Shown here piece by piece: positions 1-8,390 of a stretch of 64,000 bases of DNA; position 1 is the stretch's first letter, and every line of letters starts with the position of its first letter. Position numbers and translations under genes: made by a program. The stretch is taken from positions 851,242 through 915,241 of the forward strand of contig NZ_OCMT01000003.1 in the NCBI RefSeq assembly GCF_900215335.1, read 5' to 3'. The notes under the pieces were generated by a model. That model saw only the letters and a list, made by a program, of their open reading frames with translations, was not told where the DNA came from and did no database searches. This DNA comes from Pedobacter xixiisoli (GTDB lineage: Bacteria > Bacteroidota > Bacteroidia > Sphingobacteriales > Sphingobacteriaceae).

Positions 1-1022
1 TTAAACCCGAACAATTTACCCGCAATACTGAATTGTATAGATTGGGGTACATAAACATCACCTACCTCAATCAACTTTTGTTGAACAGTTAGCGTATCAA
101 TCAATTCGATGCCATTTTCTTTGGTAATAAAGAGGTTTACTGCACTTATTCTCCAGCTATCGTTAACGATATAAATTATGCCAGAAAAAGCAGGTAAATT
201 TTTACGTTTAGGAATTACCTGTATTTTGCTGATGGTTTTTCCATCTTCCTCGCTAGTACCTAAAAATTTATATTTATAATAGCTAAAAGCATTGTCTGCC
301 ACAGGCGATACAAAGCCTCTTACGCAAAGCTTGTCCTCAAATAAAACATTGTTGTAGAAGTTTACACTGAGATCTGAAGCTTTGTTGAAACTAAAACCAT
401 TGTCGTCTCCAGCAATTTTTGAGGAAATCATCACCTCTCTTATTTTGTCTCGCTGCTTAAAATCTAACTTAGATTCCGTTTCTGAAAGATAAATTACACC
501 TTGTCTATTACTATCTAACTCTAAAATAGCTGCTACATCTCTACCAAAAAACTTCTTTGGCGCATTCAATAGCTTTTGCATGGCTTTAGTATAAACTTCG
601 CAAGAAAACGCTTCTATTTCATTTAAATAAGTTTTCCGTTTCTCTATTACTTTTTTAATGATATTATCGGCCCTGTTAATGTTGGAAGATTTAATGATAA
701 CGTCGTTTAGCGTGAAGATTTTTGGAGCAAGTACAATATCCAAAGTCGTATTTTCCTTCATGGTTACGATGACTTTTCTGTCATCATAGCCAACTGCCGT
801 AAACAGCAACTCTATTCTTCCGGCAGGCAAACTTAGTTTATACTGACCGTCTACATTAGAAGAAGTGCCTTGGGTGGTGGTATTTACGTAAACAGAAACA
901 AAGGGCACAATACTACCTTTTACTTCCGTTACCTTGCCAGTAAGTGTAAACTGCTGTGCAGATATTCCCGATACTTTTACGCAAAGGAATACCAATAAAC
1001 AACATCGAAAGTAGAAGGTCAT
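1..1022 (-). CDS. DUF5686 / carboxypeptidase-regulatory-like outer membrane protein, partial (C-terminus outside window)
   Basis: I translated this by eye from the minus strand; the frame is open from an ATG at 1020-1022 to the window edge (about 340 codons), so the C-terminal part is missing. It starts with a hydrophobic signal peptide ending near SGISAQQ, followed by a carboxypeptidase-regulatory-like beta-sandwich (VTEVKG...VPFVSVYVNTTTQGTSS, roughly residues 25-105) and then a DUF5686-like region. It closely resembles the next gene: both share the APKKFFGRD stretch, the YLSES/YLSETESK stretch and FSFNKASD. The two form a tandem pair in the same orientation with about 90 bases between them. 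Family knowledge: DUF5686 proteins of Bacteroidota are predicted outer-membrane barrels with a periplasmic regulatory-like domain; the function is not established. The assignment by paralogy is firm, the role unknown. Confidence 0.85.
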   Translation of the reverse strand, partial: MTFYFRCCLLVFLCVKVSGISAQQFTLTGKVTEVKGSIVPFVSVYVNTTTQGTSSNVDGQYKLSLPAGRIELLFTAVGYDDRKVIVTMKENTTLDIVLAPKIFTLNDVIIKSSNINRADNIIKKVIEKRKTYLNEIEAFSCEVYTKAMQKLLNAPKKFFGRDVAAILELDSNRQGVIYLSETESKLDFKQRDKIREVMISSKIAGDDNGFSFNKASDLSVNFYNNVLFEDKLCVRGFVSPVADNAFSYYKYKFLGTSEEDGKTISKIQVIPKRKNLPAFSGIIYIVNDSWRISAVNLFITKENGIELIDTLTVQQKLIEVGDVYVPQSIQFSIAGKLFGF

Positions 1023-1110
1023 TAAACGATTGGACTTTTTTAAGTTAGGTTAATAACGTTAAAGTAGCGAAAAGCTTTTGTTAAGCCTACATTATTCTAC
1101 TATTTAACAA

Positions 1111-3570
1111 TTAGAAATTATAAGCGACTCTAATGCCTTGGTTAACTTTTTTACCATTGTCAAATGCGAAACCATAACTGATGCCAAACACTAAGCGCTG
1201 TATACCAAAGTAATACTCGGTATAGTTTTTCTTTTGCGGCTGACTTAAGTAACTGAAACCAATGACTTCTTCTAATTTTAATTTTCTTAAAACAGGGATT
1301 TTATTTAAAATAAAACCTGAAAAATTGTGTTCTAAATGCGCTTCGAAATAATGTTCGTTGGTACTGTATTGGTAAAAGTCTAAAAATCTAAATTTTCTAA
1401 GGTTGGGAGGGAAGAACATGGCGTTGTTACCTCTGAAATGTTTAAATTCTGGATAGAAAAGTTTATTGTTGTTCAAGAACTTTCCAGCGCCAACCACAAA
1501 AGACGTGTAGCCGAATAAGCCTAAGCCAATCCTTTCCTGAAAAGCTTCAAAAGTAATTAAATCATAGTCTGTATCGCCGCCTAAAAGTCCATCGAATCCT
1601 TTTTTATACCTTAAACTTAAGCGAGGATATTTTGATTCAGTATAGATTTTCGCATCTGGTCTGGTCATGTATTTTTGCCCAATGGTATAAGTTAAGCTGG
1701 CGGTAATTGAAGTTGATTGATAAGTCGGGAAAGCTGGAGTATCGTCAGTTGGGTTCAATGGATTGTTAGACGTGAACGCCCTGTCATCGTAATCCCTGAA
1801 TTTGTAAAGCGTAGTATTGGTGAGCGCATGGTTTTTTGTGTAATCTAAAGATACGTAAGCTTGTAGACCTGTAGCCAATTCTCGTTGCGTGTTGATGCTC
1901 ACAAAATCCTTTTTGTAAAATTTAGGGAAGTTTCTTTCGAACAATAAAGTATTGATAGAGTTAGACAACAAATTCATAGTGCCGTAATTGTTTAAATCGG
2001 CTATTTCATTTCCAAAACTTACACCTAAACCAGCTCTTTTTGTGGCATCGTAATAATAATAACTGCTCAGTTTTGCCGTGAAAATTTCATTTTTAAAACC
2101 ATATCTCACTTCCGGACGAATGGTTACATATCTATTATCTTCATATGTTTTTCTATAGGTAACGCCATATTTTACGGCAAAACCTTCTACTGTGTTGTAA
2201 AAAGCAGATTGAATTAAGGGGTCGAAAGTATAACTGCGTTTGTGGTATCTATCGTTAATAGAATAACTGGTCACAATCATTTTGCCCAATGTAAAGTTGT
2301 TATTGGCTTTTTCAAGCGAATCTAGGTAAGGTTTACTCTGCATTCGCAAGGCGATGCTATCTTTTTTTATGTAATCTTTACGTTCTTCATCTGTTAATGG
2401 AATTGGTCGGTTATTTGCCCAATAAGCAGAATCTTTTTTATTTACCGCTTTAGTAATTTTCAATATTTCTGAAGTGAAATAACCTTTTTCAAACTTAGGG
2501 TTGATATTATAATTGCTGTAAAAACTAATAAAATAACCTTCAAATTTAAATCCAAACACATTGCCGTTAAACTGGAATTTTAGATTTCCAGGCATGTAGT
2601 ATTTATCAATCTTAATAAAATGCTGAGCAATGTTTAAGGTGTCGATTAGGTTAACGCCAGCATCTTTCGTTAAAATCACATCGGTACCCATTAAACGCCA
2701 AGTATTATCAGCAATATAAATCACTCCTCTAAATACAGGGTCATTTTTTCTTCTAGGTATAACCTCAATTTTATTTACTGTTAAGCCATTTTCTTCCGAT
2801 TTTCCAAGCAACTTATACTTATAATAGAACATGGCATTATCCGCAATTGGCGAAACAAAACTTCTAGCGCTTAATCCAGTATTTGCTAACAGTAAATTTT
2901 CATAGAAATTGATACGCATGTCAGAAGCCTTGTTAAAACTAAAGGCATTGTTTCTTCCAGAAATTTTAGACGAAATCATTTCTTCCTTAATTCGGTCCGG
3001 TTTCATGTAAGAAAACTTCGATTGCGATTCTGATAAGTATAAAATCCCGTTTCTATTGGTATCTAGGTTAAGTGTTTTTTGAATATCCCTGCCAAAGAAT
3101 TTTTTCGGAGCGCCAACTAATTTCTGCATCCCTTTAATGTAAACATCACTATTGTAGGCAAATATTTCCTCTAAATATGCCTTCCTGTTTTTAATAGCAT
3201 TTCTTACAATTTTATAGGCTAAGTCTTCTCCATTAGCTTTAATAACCACACTATTTAAAGTATACTGCTCTGTTTGTAGGGTCTTATTAACGGTGATATT
3301 GTCAAAAACATCCACGGTATGGGTCGCAGATTTAAAACCAACAACGGTAAAGGTCAATGAAACTACGCCTCTGTCTACTTTAATGCTGTACATACCATCT
3401 ACGTTTGCAGATACACCTTTCGTTGTTCCCTTAATAAAAACAGAAACAAAAGGTATCGGCTGGCCATCGGTATCTGTAATTTTTCCTTTAACCTCAAATT
3501 GTTGACAAAAGCTGTTGAATGAGAAAGTGAAAAGGCTAATGAGCGTTAAGAGTAATTTAGTGGCTTTCAT
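1111..3570 (-). CDS. DUF5686 / carboxypeptidase-regulatory-like outer membrane protein
   Basis: A protein of 819 residues when started at the ATG at 3568-3570. The frame is open 18 codons further upstream, but that extension would precede a perfectly placed signal peptide (MKATKLLLTLISLF...SFCQQ) and would overlap the kbl promoter, so I chose the inner start. Residues about 25-110 form a carboxypeptidase-regulatory-like domain (VKGKITDTDGQPIPFVSVF). The rest matches the DUF5686 type: alternating aromatic and polar residues typical of beta strands, ending in VNQGIRVAYNF, where the terminal aromatic fits an outer-membrane barrel. It is a tandem paralog of the truncated gene downstream. It is divergent from kbl with about 95 bp between the starts. 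No biochemical role can be read from the sequence. Confidence 0.88.
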   Translation of the reverse strand: MKATKLLLTLISLFTFSFNSFCQQFEVKGKITDTDGQPIPFVSVFIKGTTKGVSANVDGMYSIKVDRGVVSLTFTVVGFKSATHTVDVFDNITVNKTLQTEQYTLNSVVIKANGEDLAYKIVRNAIKNRKAYLEEIFAYNSDVYIKGMQKLVGAPKKFFGRDIQKTLNLDTNRNGILYLSESQSKFSYMKPDRIKEEMISSKISGRNNAFSFNKASDMRINFYENLLLANTGLSARSFVSPIADNAMFYYKYKLLGKSEENGLTVNKIEVIPRRKNDPVFRGVIYIADNTWRLMGTDVILTKDAGVNLIDTLNIAQHFIKIDKYYMPGNLKFQFNGNVFGFKFEGYFISFYSNYNINPKFEKGYFTSEILKITKAVNKKDSAYWANNRPIPLTDEERKDYIKKDSIALRMQSKPYLDSLEKANNNFTLGKMIVTSYSINDRYHKRSYTFDPLIQSAFYNTVEGFAVKYGVTYRKTYEDNRYVTIRPEVRYGFKNEIFTAKLSSYYYYDATKRAGLGVSFGNEIADLNNYGTMNLLSNSINTLLFERNFPKFYKKDFVSINTQRELATGLQAYVSLDYTKNHALTNTTLYKFRDYDDRAFTSNNPLNPTDDTPAFPTYQSTSITASLTYTIGQKYMTRPDAKIYTESKYPRLSLRYKKGFDGLLGGDTDYDLITFEAFQERIGLGLFGYTSFVVGAGKFLNNNKLFYPEFKHFRGNNAMFFPPNLRKFRFLDFYQYSTNEHYFEAHLEHNFSGFILNKIPVLRKLKLEEVIGFSYLSQPQKKNYTEYYFGIQRLVFGISYGFAFDNGKKVNQGIRVAYNF

Positions 3571-3633
3571 AGTGTTGTCATTATAACTCGAAGACGATAC
3601 TTTCATCGTTAAGGTTGCAAACAACCAAAGTAG

Positions 3634-3641
3634 TATATTTG
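3634..3641 (+). promoter_or_regulatory. -7 box TATATTTG of kbl promoter
   Basis: TATATTTG matches the Bacteroidota -7 consensus TAnnTTTG and sits 24 bases before the kbl ATG. A TTG lies upstream at 3615-3617, but the spacing of 16 is shorter than the usual 19-21, so the -33 element is uncertain. Confidence 0.5.
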
Positions 3642-3665
3642 TTCCAAATTCTAGAAAATAAGATT

Positions 3666-4856
3666 ATGTATAAAACCTTACAACCCGTTTTGCAAAAGGA
3701 ACTTGCTGAAATTGAGCAAGCAGGGCTATATAAACGCGAAAGAATTATCACTACTCCTCAAGGTGCAGATATCAAAGTAAGCACAGGTGATGAGGTAATT
3801 AATTTCTGTGCCAATAACTATTTAGGTTTGTCATCGCACCCAAAAGTAATTGAAGCTGCGAAAGAGGCAATCGATAAATATGGTTACGGCATGTCTTCAG
3901 TTCGTTTCATCTGCGGTACACAAAACATTCACAAAGAATTAGAAGCAAAAATCTCTGAGTTTTTAGGTACAGAAGATACTATTTTATATGCCGCTGCTTT
4001 TGATGCTAATGGTGGTGTTTTTGAACCTTTATTAGGTGCAGAAGATGCAATTATTTCTGATGAGTTGAACCACGCATCTATTATTGATGGCGTTCGCTTG
4101 TGTAAGGCACAACGTTTCCGTTATAAAAACTGCGATATGGAAGATCTGGAAAAGCAATTGATTGCAGCGAAGGATTGTCGTCATAGAATGATTGTTACCG
4201 ATGGTGCTTTTTCTATGGATGGTTCTGTTGCGCCTTTAGATAAAATCTGTGATTTAGCAGACAAGTACGAAGCTTTGGTGATGATTGACGAATCGCACTG
4301 CTCTGGCTTTATCGGAAAAACGGGTAGAGGTACACACGAGCACTTTAATGTGATGGACCGCATCGACATCATTACTGGTACTTTGGGTAAAGCTTTAGGC
4401 GGCGCATCTGGCGGATTTACTTCTGGTCGTAAAGAAATTGTGGATATGTTGCGTCAGCGTTCACGTCCATACTTATTCTCTAACACTTTGGCACCTTCTA
4501 TAGCTGGTGCTTCTGTAGCGGTATTGGATATGTTGAGCGAAACCACTGCCTTACGTGATAAACTAGAATATAATACTAAATATTTCCGTGAAAAAATGAC
4601 CGAAGCTGGTTTTGACATTAAGCCAGGTTTTCATCCAATTGTTCCGGTAATGTTATATGATGCAAAAGTGGCTCAAGAATTTGCTGCTAAAATGCTAGAA
4701 GAAGGGATCTATGTAATTGGATTCTTTTATCCGGTAGTAGCGCAAGGTAAGGCTCGTATCAGAGTACAGCTTTCGGCTGCCCATGAGCAACATCATTTAG
4801 ATAAAGCTATTGCAGCCTTTACCAAGGTTGGTAAAGCGCTAGGCGTAATTAAATAA
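3666..4856 (+). CDS. kbl: Glycine C-acetyltransferase (2-amino-3-ketobutyrate CoA ligase)
   Basis: 396 residues, the normal length for Kbl. It is a fold-type I PLP enzyme of the alpha-oxoamine synthase family that cleaves 2-amino-3-ketobutyrate with CoA to glycine and acetyl-CoA in threonine catabolism. Visible signatures are FCANNYLGLSSHP near the N-terminus, GMSSVRFICGTQ, the ESHCSGF stretch, and TGTLGKALGGASGG, in which Lys242 is the expected PLP Schiff-base lysine (E. coli Kbl uses Lys244). I take the ATG at 3666 as start: an upstream in-frame ATG at 3615 would add 17 residues not found in the family and would lie upstream of the TATATTTG promoter box. No threonine dehydrogenase is adjacent. 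KBL, 8-amino-7-oxononanoate synthase and serine palmitoyltransferase look alike; the sequence and length favour KBL. Confidence 0.93.
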   Translation: MYKTLQPVLQKELAEIEQAGLYKRERIITTPQGADIKVSTGDEVINFCANNYLGLSSHPKVIEAAKEAIDKYGYGMSSVRFICGTQNIHKELEAKISEFLGTEDTILYAAAFDANGGVFEPLLGAEDAIISDELNHASIIDGVRLCKAQRFRYKNCDMEDLEKQLIAAKDCRHRMIVTDGAFSMDGSVAPLDKICDLADKYEALVMIDESHCSGFIGKTGRGTHEHFNVMDRIDIITGTLGKALGGASGGFTSGRKEIVDMLRQRSRPYLFSNTLAPSIAGASVAVLDMLSETTALRDKLEYNTKYFREKMTEAGFDIKPGFHPIVPVMLYDAKVAQEFAAKMLEEGIYVIGFFYPVVAQGKARIRVQLSAAHEQHHLDKAIAAFTKVGKALGVIK

Positions 4857-4864
4857 TTTCCATC

Positions 4865-4893
4865 GCTGGTCGGCGTTAAAGATCCCGACCAGC
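4865..4893 (+). terminator. GC-rich hairpin after kbl
   Basis: GCTGGTCGG (4865-4873) pairs perfectly with CCGACCAGC (4885-4893) across an 11-base loop, directly after the kbl stop. There is no clear U tract, so it may be a weak terminator, an attenuator or an mRNA end stabiliser before the esterase gene that starts 19 bases later. Confidence 0.5.
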
Positions 4894-4911
4894 TTAAATT
4901 AAATTAAAACA

Positions 4912-5814
4912 ATGAAAGTTCTCCTACAAAGTGTATGCATCGTGATTTTATCAGTATTTGTTGCTTCGTGTAAAAAATCTAATAATGAACCGCCACTCGA
5001 AGCAAAAACCATGTTAAATGTGAGCTATGGTAGTAATAGTCTACAAAAAATGGATGTTTACTTGCCTGCAAATAGAAATTTTGAAACGAAAGTAATCGTA
5101 TTTGTACATGGCGGCAGTTTTATAGAAGGCGATAAAAGCGATTACACTACTACTGTAGCAGAATTAGTCAAAAGAAATTATGCTGTGGTTAACATTAATT
5201 ATCGTTTGGTAGATGGAAGTAACTTGCAAACCCATAAACAAAGTGCGGTAACGGTTCTTAATCAGGTTGATGATTTAAGTTTAGCTATAGATTACACAAT
5301 TGCGCAAGCGGATGAATGGCAAGTTAATAAGAGCAAAATTGCGGTTGTAGGTCATAGCGCTGGTGCAACCTTAGGTTTGTTGTACAGTTACGGAAATAAA
5401 AATACAGGTAAAGTTAAAGTAGTAGCTAACTTGGCAGGTGCTTTAGACCAAACCTTTACAGATATTCCAAATTATCAGTTCTTGCCAGCACAGCTTCTAG
5501 AAATGGGTTATCGTTACACTGGTTACGAAGTAAATGTCGCTAACGAACAACATTATAAAGCAATCAGTCCTTTGTATGTGGCTAATGCCAATCAGAAAGT
5601 TCCTACGTTAACTATTTTTCCTCAAAATAATGAGGTTGGTGGTTTGCCAAAGCAAGATAGGGCTACTTTCGACAAGTTTGTAGCGAAGTTGAATTCAGAG
5701 AATGTTCCCAATAAGTTTGTACAAATTCCAGGTGCAGATCACAGTTTTACTACTGCTGGAAGTATTCAATTGGTATTTGTAGAATTGTTAGCTTATTTAA
5801 ACGCTAATTTGTAA
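4912..5814 (+). CDS. Alpha/beta hydrolase (esterase-like) lipoprotein
   Basis: 300 residues with a type II signal peptide: a hydrophobic run ends in VASC, giving lipid-modified Cys20 followed by KKSNN. The body is an alpha/beta hydrolase of the carboxylesterase/BD-FAE type. FVHGGSF (His66-Gly67-Gly68) is the oxyanion-hole motif, GHSAG contains the nucleophile Ser149, and PGADHSF near residue 277 supplies the catalytic His. The acid is not obvious from sequence alone. The substrate is unknown; relatives hydrolyse short acyl esters, including acetylated sugars. It lies 55 bases after kbl with a hairpin between, so shared transcription is possible but there is no functional link. Likely located in the periplasm or outer membrane as an anchored enzyme. 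Confidence 0.85.
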   Translation: MKVLLQSVCIVILSVFVASCKKSNNEPPLEAKTMLNVSYGSNSLQKMDVYLPANRNFETKVIVFVHGGSFIEGDKSDYTTTVAELVKRNYAVVNINYRLVDGSNLQTHKQSAVTVLNQVDDLSLAIDYTIAQADEWQVNKSKIAVVGHSAGATLGLLYSYGNKNTGKVKVVANLAGALDQTFTDIPNYQFLPAQLLEMGYRYTGYEVNVANEQHYKAISPLYVANANQKVPTLTIFPQNNEVGGLPKQDRATFDKFVAKLNSENVPNKFVQIPGADHSFTTAGSIQLVFVELLAYLNANL

Positions 5815-6156
5815 TAGAAAGTAAAAAATAGGCGCTTAGTTTGATAGAGATAATAAAAGCTAAAGAATAGTTACACCCCTCTCTGCCGTTTGGGAATCTC
5901 CCCCTAAAAGAGGAGAATAGAAAGTTCGCTAATTCTCTCCCTTTTGGAGAGATGGCGTAGCCAGAGAGGGAGCTGCTAAATCTGGATAGCACACTTCGTC
6001 GATGGCATCTCATCATCTATTTGCTATCAATCGTAAGTCCTCAATCTGAAATCGTAAACCTGCTCTCGGTTCATTTTACGTATTTATTCTATTACTATGC
6101 AAGTTTTTGAACTCGCCTTGACAAAATAATAGGATAAATTGCTGTATATTTGGCGC
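5815..6156. repeat. Intergenic region with CTCTCCC-type compound hairpin
   Basis: No gene is supported here. Positions 5877-5970 hold a compound inverted repeat: CCCTCTCTG (5877-5885) pairs with CAGAGAGGG (5962-5970), and inside it CTCTCC (5935-5940) pairs with GGAGAG (5946-5951). The words GATGGCGTAGCCAGAGAGGG recur in related form near 14465, with simpler CTCTCCC hairpins near 14571 and 56544, so this looks like a dispersed intergenic repeat family. The pheS promoter lies at the right end. Confidence 0.6.
6145..6152 (+). promoter_or_regulatory. -7 box TATATTTG four bases before the pheS ATG
   Basis: TATATTTG matches TAnnTTTG and is followed by only GCGC before the ATG at 6157. A TTG at 6118-6120 could be the -33 element with a longish 24-base spacer. 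The position implies transcription starts at or next to the start codon. Confidence 0.6.
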
Positions 6157-7197
6157 ATGTTACAAGACCAAATAACGCAGTATACAGAAGAAATCAATGC
6201 GTTTTCTACAAGCAATGCAGCAGAGCTGGAACAATTTAGAATTCGTTTTTTAGGTACTAAAGGTATCATCAAGGATATTTTTGATGAATTTAAAGCGGTT
6301 TCTCCAGAAGAGAAAAGAACCTTAGGTAAAGTGCTTAACCAATTCAAGCAATTGGCAGAGGCTAAATATCAGACCTTAAATGAAACTATTTCTGCTTCGC
6401 AAGATACTGCTGAGGGCAACCAATTAGATTTAACTCTTCCGGGAGAAGGTTTCGAATTGGGTACGCGTCATCCTTTGGCTATTGTACGTAGAGAAATCAT
6501 CGAAATCTTCAATAAACTCGGTTTTAGCGTTGCAGAAGGTCCAGAGATTGAAGACGATTGGCATAACTTCTCCGCTTTAAACTTCCCAGAAGAACATCCG
6601 GCAAGAGATATGCAAGATACTTTCTTCATTAAAAAAGGAGGAGAGAAAGGAGACATCGCTTTGCGTACGCATACTTCTTCGGTGCAAGTACGTATGATGG
6701 AAGCTGGTCAGCCACCTTTTAGAGCGTTAATGCCAGGTCGTGTTTACCGTAACGAAGCAATTTCTGCAAGAGCACATTGCTTTTTCCACCAAGTAGAAGG
6801 CTTGTATGTAGATGAGAAAGTTTCATTCGCAGATTTAAAGCAAACCTTATTTTATTTTGTACAAGAATTATATGGCGAAGGTACCAAAGTACGTTTCCGT
6901 CCATCATATTTCCCGTTTACAGAGCCATCTGCCGAAATGGATATCTCTTGTAGTATCTGTAAAGGTGCTGGCTGCCAAATGTGTAAAGGCAGTGGTTGGG
7001 TAGAGATTTTAGGCTGCGGAATGGTAGATCCGAACGTTTTAGAGAACTGTGGTATCGACAGTAAGAAGTACAGTGGTTTTGCTTTCGGAATGGGAATTGA
7101 GCGTATTGCCAACCTTAAATTTGAAATCAAAGATTTACGTTTGTTTTCTGAAAACGATGTGCGTTTCTTGAAACAATATCAATCAGCTACGATATAA
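6157..7197 (+). CDS. pheS: Phenylalanine--tRNA ligase alpha subunit
   Basis: 346 residues, typical for PheS. Class II aminoacyl-tRNA synthetase catalytic subunit that, with PheT in an alpha2-beta2 enzyme, charges tRNA-Phe. The N-terminal ~90 residues are a helical coiled-coil arm. The catalytic core follows, with HPLAIVRREI, the motif 2 region LMPGRVYRNEAISARAHCFFHQVEG, a family-typical cysteine-rich insert (CSICKGAGCQMCKGSGW), and motif 3 FGMGIERIANLKF. I chose the ATG at 6157 over an in-frame start six codons upstream, because the promoter box TATATTTG overlaps that extension. pheT is not adjacent, which is common in this phylum. It is followed one base later by a small lipoprotein gene, suggesting an operon pheS-lipoprotein-tetR. 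Confidence 0.97.
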   Translation: MLQDQITQYTEEINAFSTSNAAELEQFRIRFLGTKGIIKDIFDEFKAVSPEEKRTLGKVLNQFKQLAEAKYQTLNETISASQDTAEGNQLDLTLPGEGFELGTRHPLAIVRREIIEIFNKLGFSVAEGPEIEDDWHNFSALNFPEEHPARDMQDTFFIKKGGEKGDIALRTHTSSVQVRMMEAGQPPFRALMPGRVYRNEAISARAHCFFHQVEGLYVDEKVSFADLKQTLFYFVQELYGEGTKVRFRPSYFPFTEPSAEMDISCSICKGAGCQMCKGSGWVEILGCGMVDPNVLENCGIDSKKYSGFAFGMGIERIANLKFEIKDLRLFSENDVRFLKQYQSATI

Positions 7198-7198
7198 A

Positions 7199-7612
7199 AT
7201 GAGACGATATTTTGGCATAGTAATCCTATTTTTACTTTTTGCATCTTGTGGAAAGGAACAGAATTTTGTGCCCGATTATCCGGTTAATTATAATATCACT
7301 ACAGTAGAATTTGGGATTACCGCAACTAACGGCGTTTTATTGGTGCCCAATAGAGGAGTTGCTGGTCTTATGATTGTAAGAACTCCAAATGGTTACGTAG
7401 CTTTTGACCGTTGTAGTACTGTAAACCCAGAGAAAGCTTGCGCTGTAACACCCGATGATAATGGATTTACAGCAACAGACCCTTGCTCTGGTGCTAAATA
7501 TTTGTTGCTTGACGGTAGTCCGCAGAAAGCACCAGCTAAAACATCGCTCAAGCGATATACTGTAACTGTTACCGGAAATGCTGGTACCGGTACAATTCAT
7601 GTAAGTAATTAA
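7199..7612 (+). CDS. Rieske-like fold lipoprotein lacking the iron-sulfur ligand histidines
   Basis: 137 residues with a lipoprotein signal peptide (LLFASC, lipid Cys17). The layout resembles the small Rieske ferredoxin-like domain: a beta-rich protein with VAFDRCSTVNPEKACAV, then DPCSGAKYLLLDGSP and LKRYTVTVTG. In a true Rieske domain the ligands are CxH...CxxH. Here cysteines occur near the first and second ligand loops, but no histidine follows either, so a [2Fe-2S] cluster is unlikely. This assignment rests on pattern only. The gene begins one base after pheS stops and its stop overlaps the ATG of the TetR gene (TAATG), so the three are probably cotranscribed. Function unknown. Confidence 0.65.
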   Translation: MRRYFGIVILFLLFASCGKEQNFVPDYPVNYNITTVEFGITATNGVLLVPNRGVAGLMIVRTPNGYVAFDRCSTVNPEKACAVTPDDNGFTATDPCSGAKYLLLDGSPQKAPAKTSLKRYTVTVTGNAGTGTIHVSN

Positions 7613-8187
7613 TGGAGCCAGAAAAAATAAAAGAAAGTATTCTCAGAGCCGCAAAAGAGCTATTTAGAAAATACGGTTATCATAAAACCAGTGTAAACGA
7701 AATAGCCAAAAAAGCCCGTATTGCAAAAGCGACTATCTATAAATATTTTGAAAGCAAAGAGCAGATTCTCGATTTTATTTTAATGGATTATCTTGATGTA
7801 AATCTTCACGGTATCTTGTCTAACAAAGTGCAGTTTGCTAACGAAGAAGAACATTTAAAAGCGCTGGTAATGAAAACTTGTCGTTTATCATTTACCGTTT
7901 GTAACGAGTTCATCGGTTGGGATTTTGTACGTGAAAATGCCAACTCACAAGAGTTCTTGAAACACCTTTCAGACCAGTTGGAAGCTTTGTTGTTATCTGC
8001 ATACTTAGAGTTGGACCATTTCAAAAATAACCCTGCTAAAAGAGGTGGATTGGCATTCTTGTTAAAAGCTAGCAAAAGCATCGTGTTCTCTTTCGCATTT
8101 ACTTCGGTAAGTGATGCTGATGTACGCAAGAACTTTGTCACTTTCCAAAAGGAAATTTTGCCTTATTTGGTAAAAGCAGCATTATAA
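7612..8187 (+). CDS. TetR/AcrR family transcriptional regulator
   Basis: 191 residues. The N-terminal ~55 residues are a canonical TetR helix-turn-helix (ILRAAKELFRKYGY, then TSVNEIAKKARIAKATIYKYF and SKEQI). The C-terminal ligand and dimer domain is all-helical and not matched to a known effector. The start codon overlaps the stop of the preceding lipoprotein gene by one base. TetR regulators usually repress a nearby gene; the only close candidates are its own operon (pheS and the lipoprotein). No operator palindrome was found that I would defend. Confidence 0.9.
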   Translation: MEPEKIKESILRAAKELFRKYGYHKTSVNEIAKKARIAKATIYKYFESKEQILDFILMDYLDVNLHGILSNKVQFANEEEHLKALVMKTCRLSFTVCNEFIGWDFVRENANSQEFLKHLSDQLEALLLSAYLELDHFKNNPAKRGGLAFLLKASKSIVFSFAFTSVSDADVRKNFVTFQKEILPYLVKAAL

Positions 8188-8377
8188 AATTGCGGTCATT
8201 CTGAGTATAACGAAGAATCTTTTCGATTTTTTAATGAAACACATAGACGCATAGTTTGTTTGATAACCTCATTTCCGTGTCTACGTGGTTTTATATTATT
8301 ATTATAGAGTAATGCTAGCTATAGCATATAGCCCAAAACCTTTTAGCTTTAGGCTTTAAGCTTTCAGCTTTAATCGC

Positions 8378-8385
8378 TATTTTTG
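8378..8385 (+). promoter_or_regulatory. -7 box TATTTTTG five bases before the argS ATG
   Basis: TATTTTTG fits TAnnTTTG and is followed by CGATT and then ATG at 8391, the same leaderless geometry as pheS. The upstream region is made of degenerate AGCTTTA words and shows no clean TTG at the expected distance. Confidence 0.5.
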
Positions 8386-8390
8386 CGATT

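Noticed and set aside
5804..6016. 70-codon minus-strand ORF in the spacer after the esterase gene
   Set aside because: It translates a hairpin repeat; no conserved pattern or start signal.
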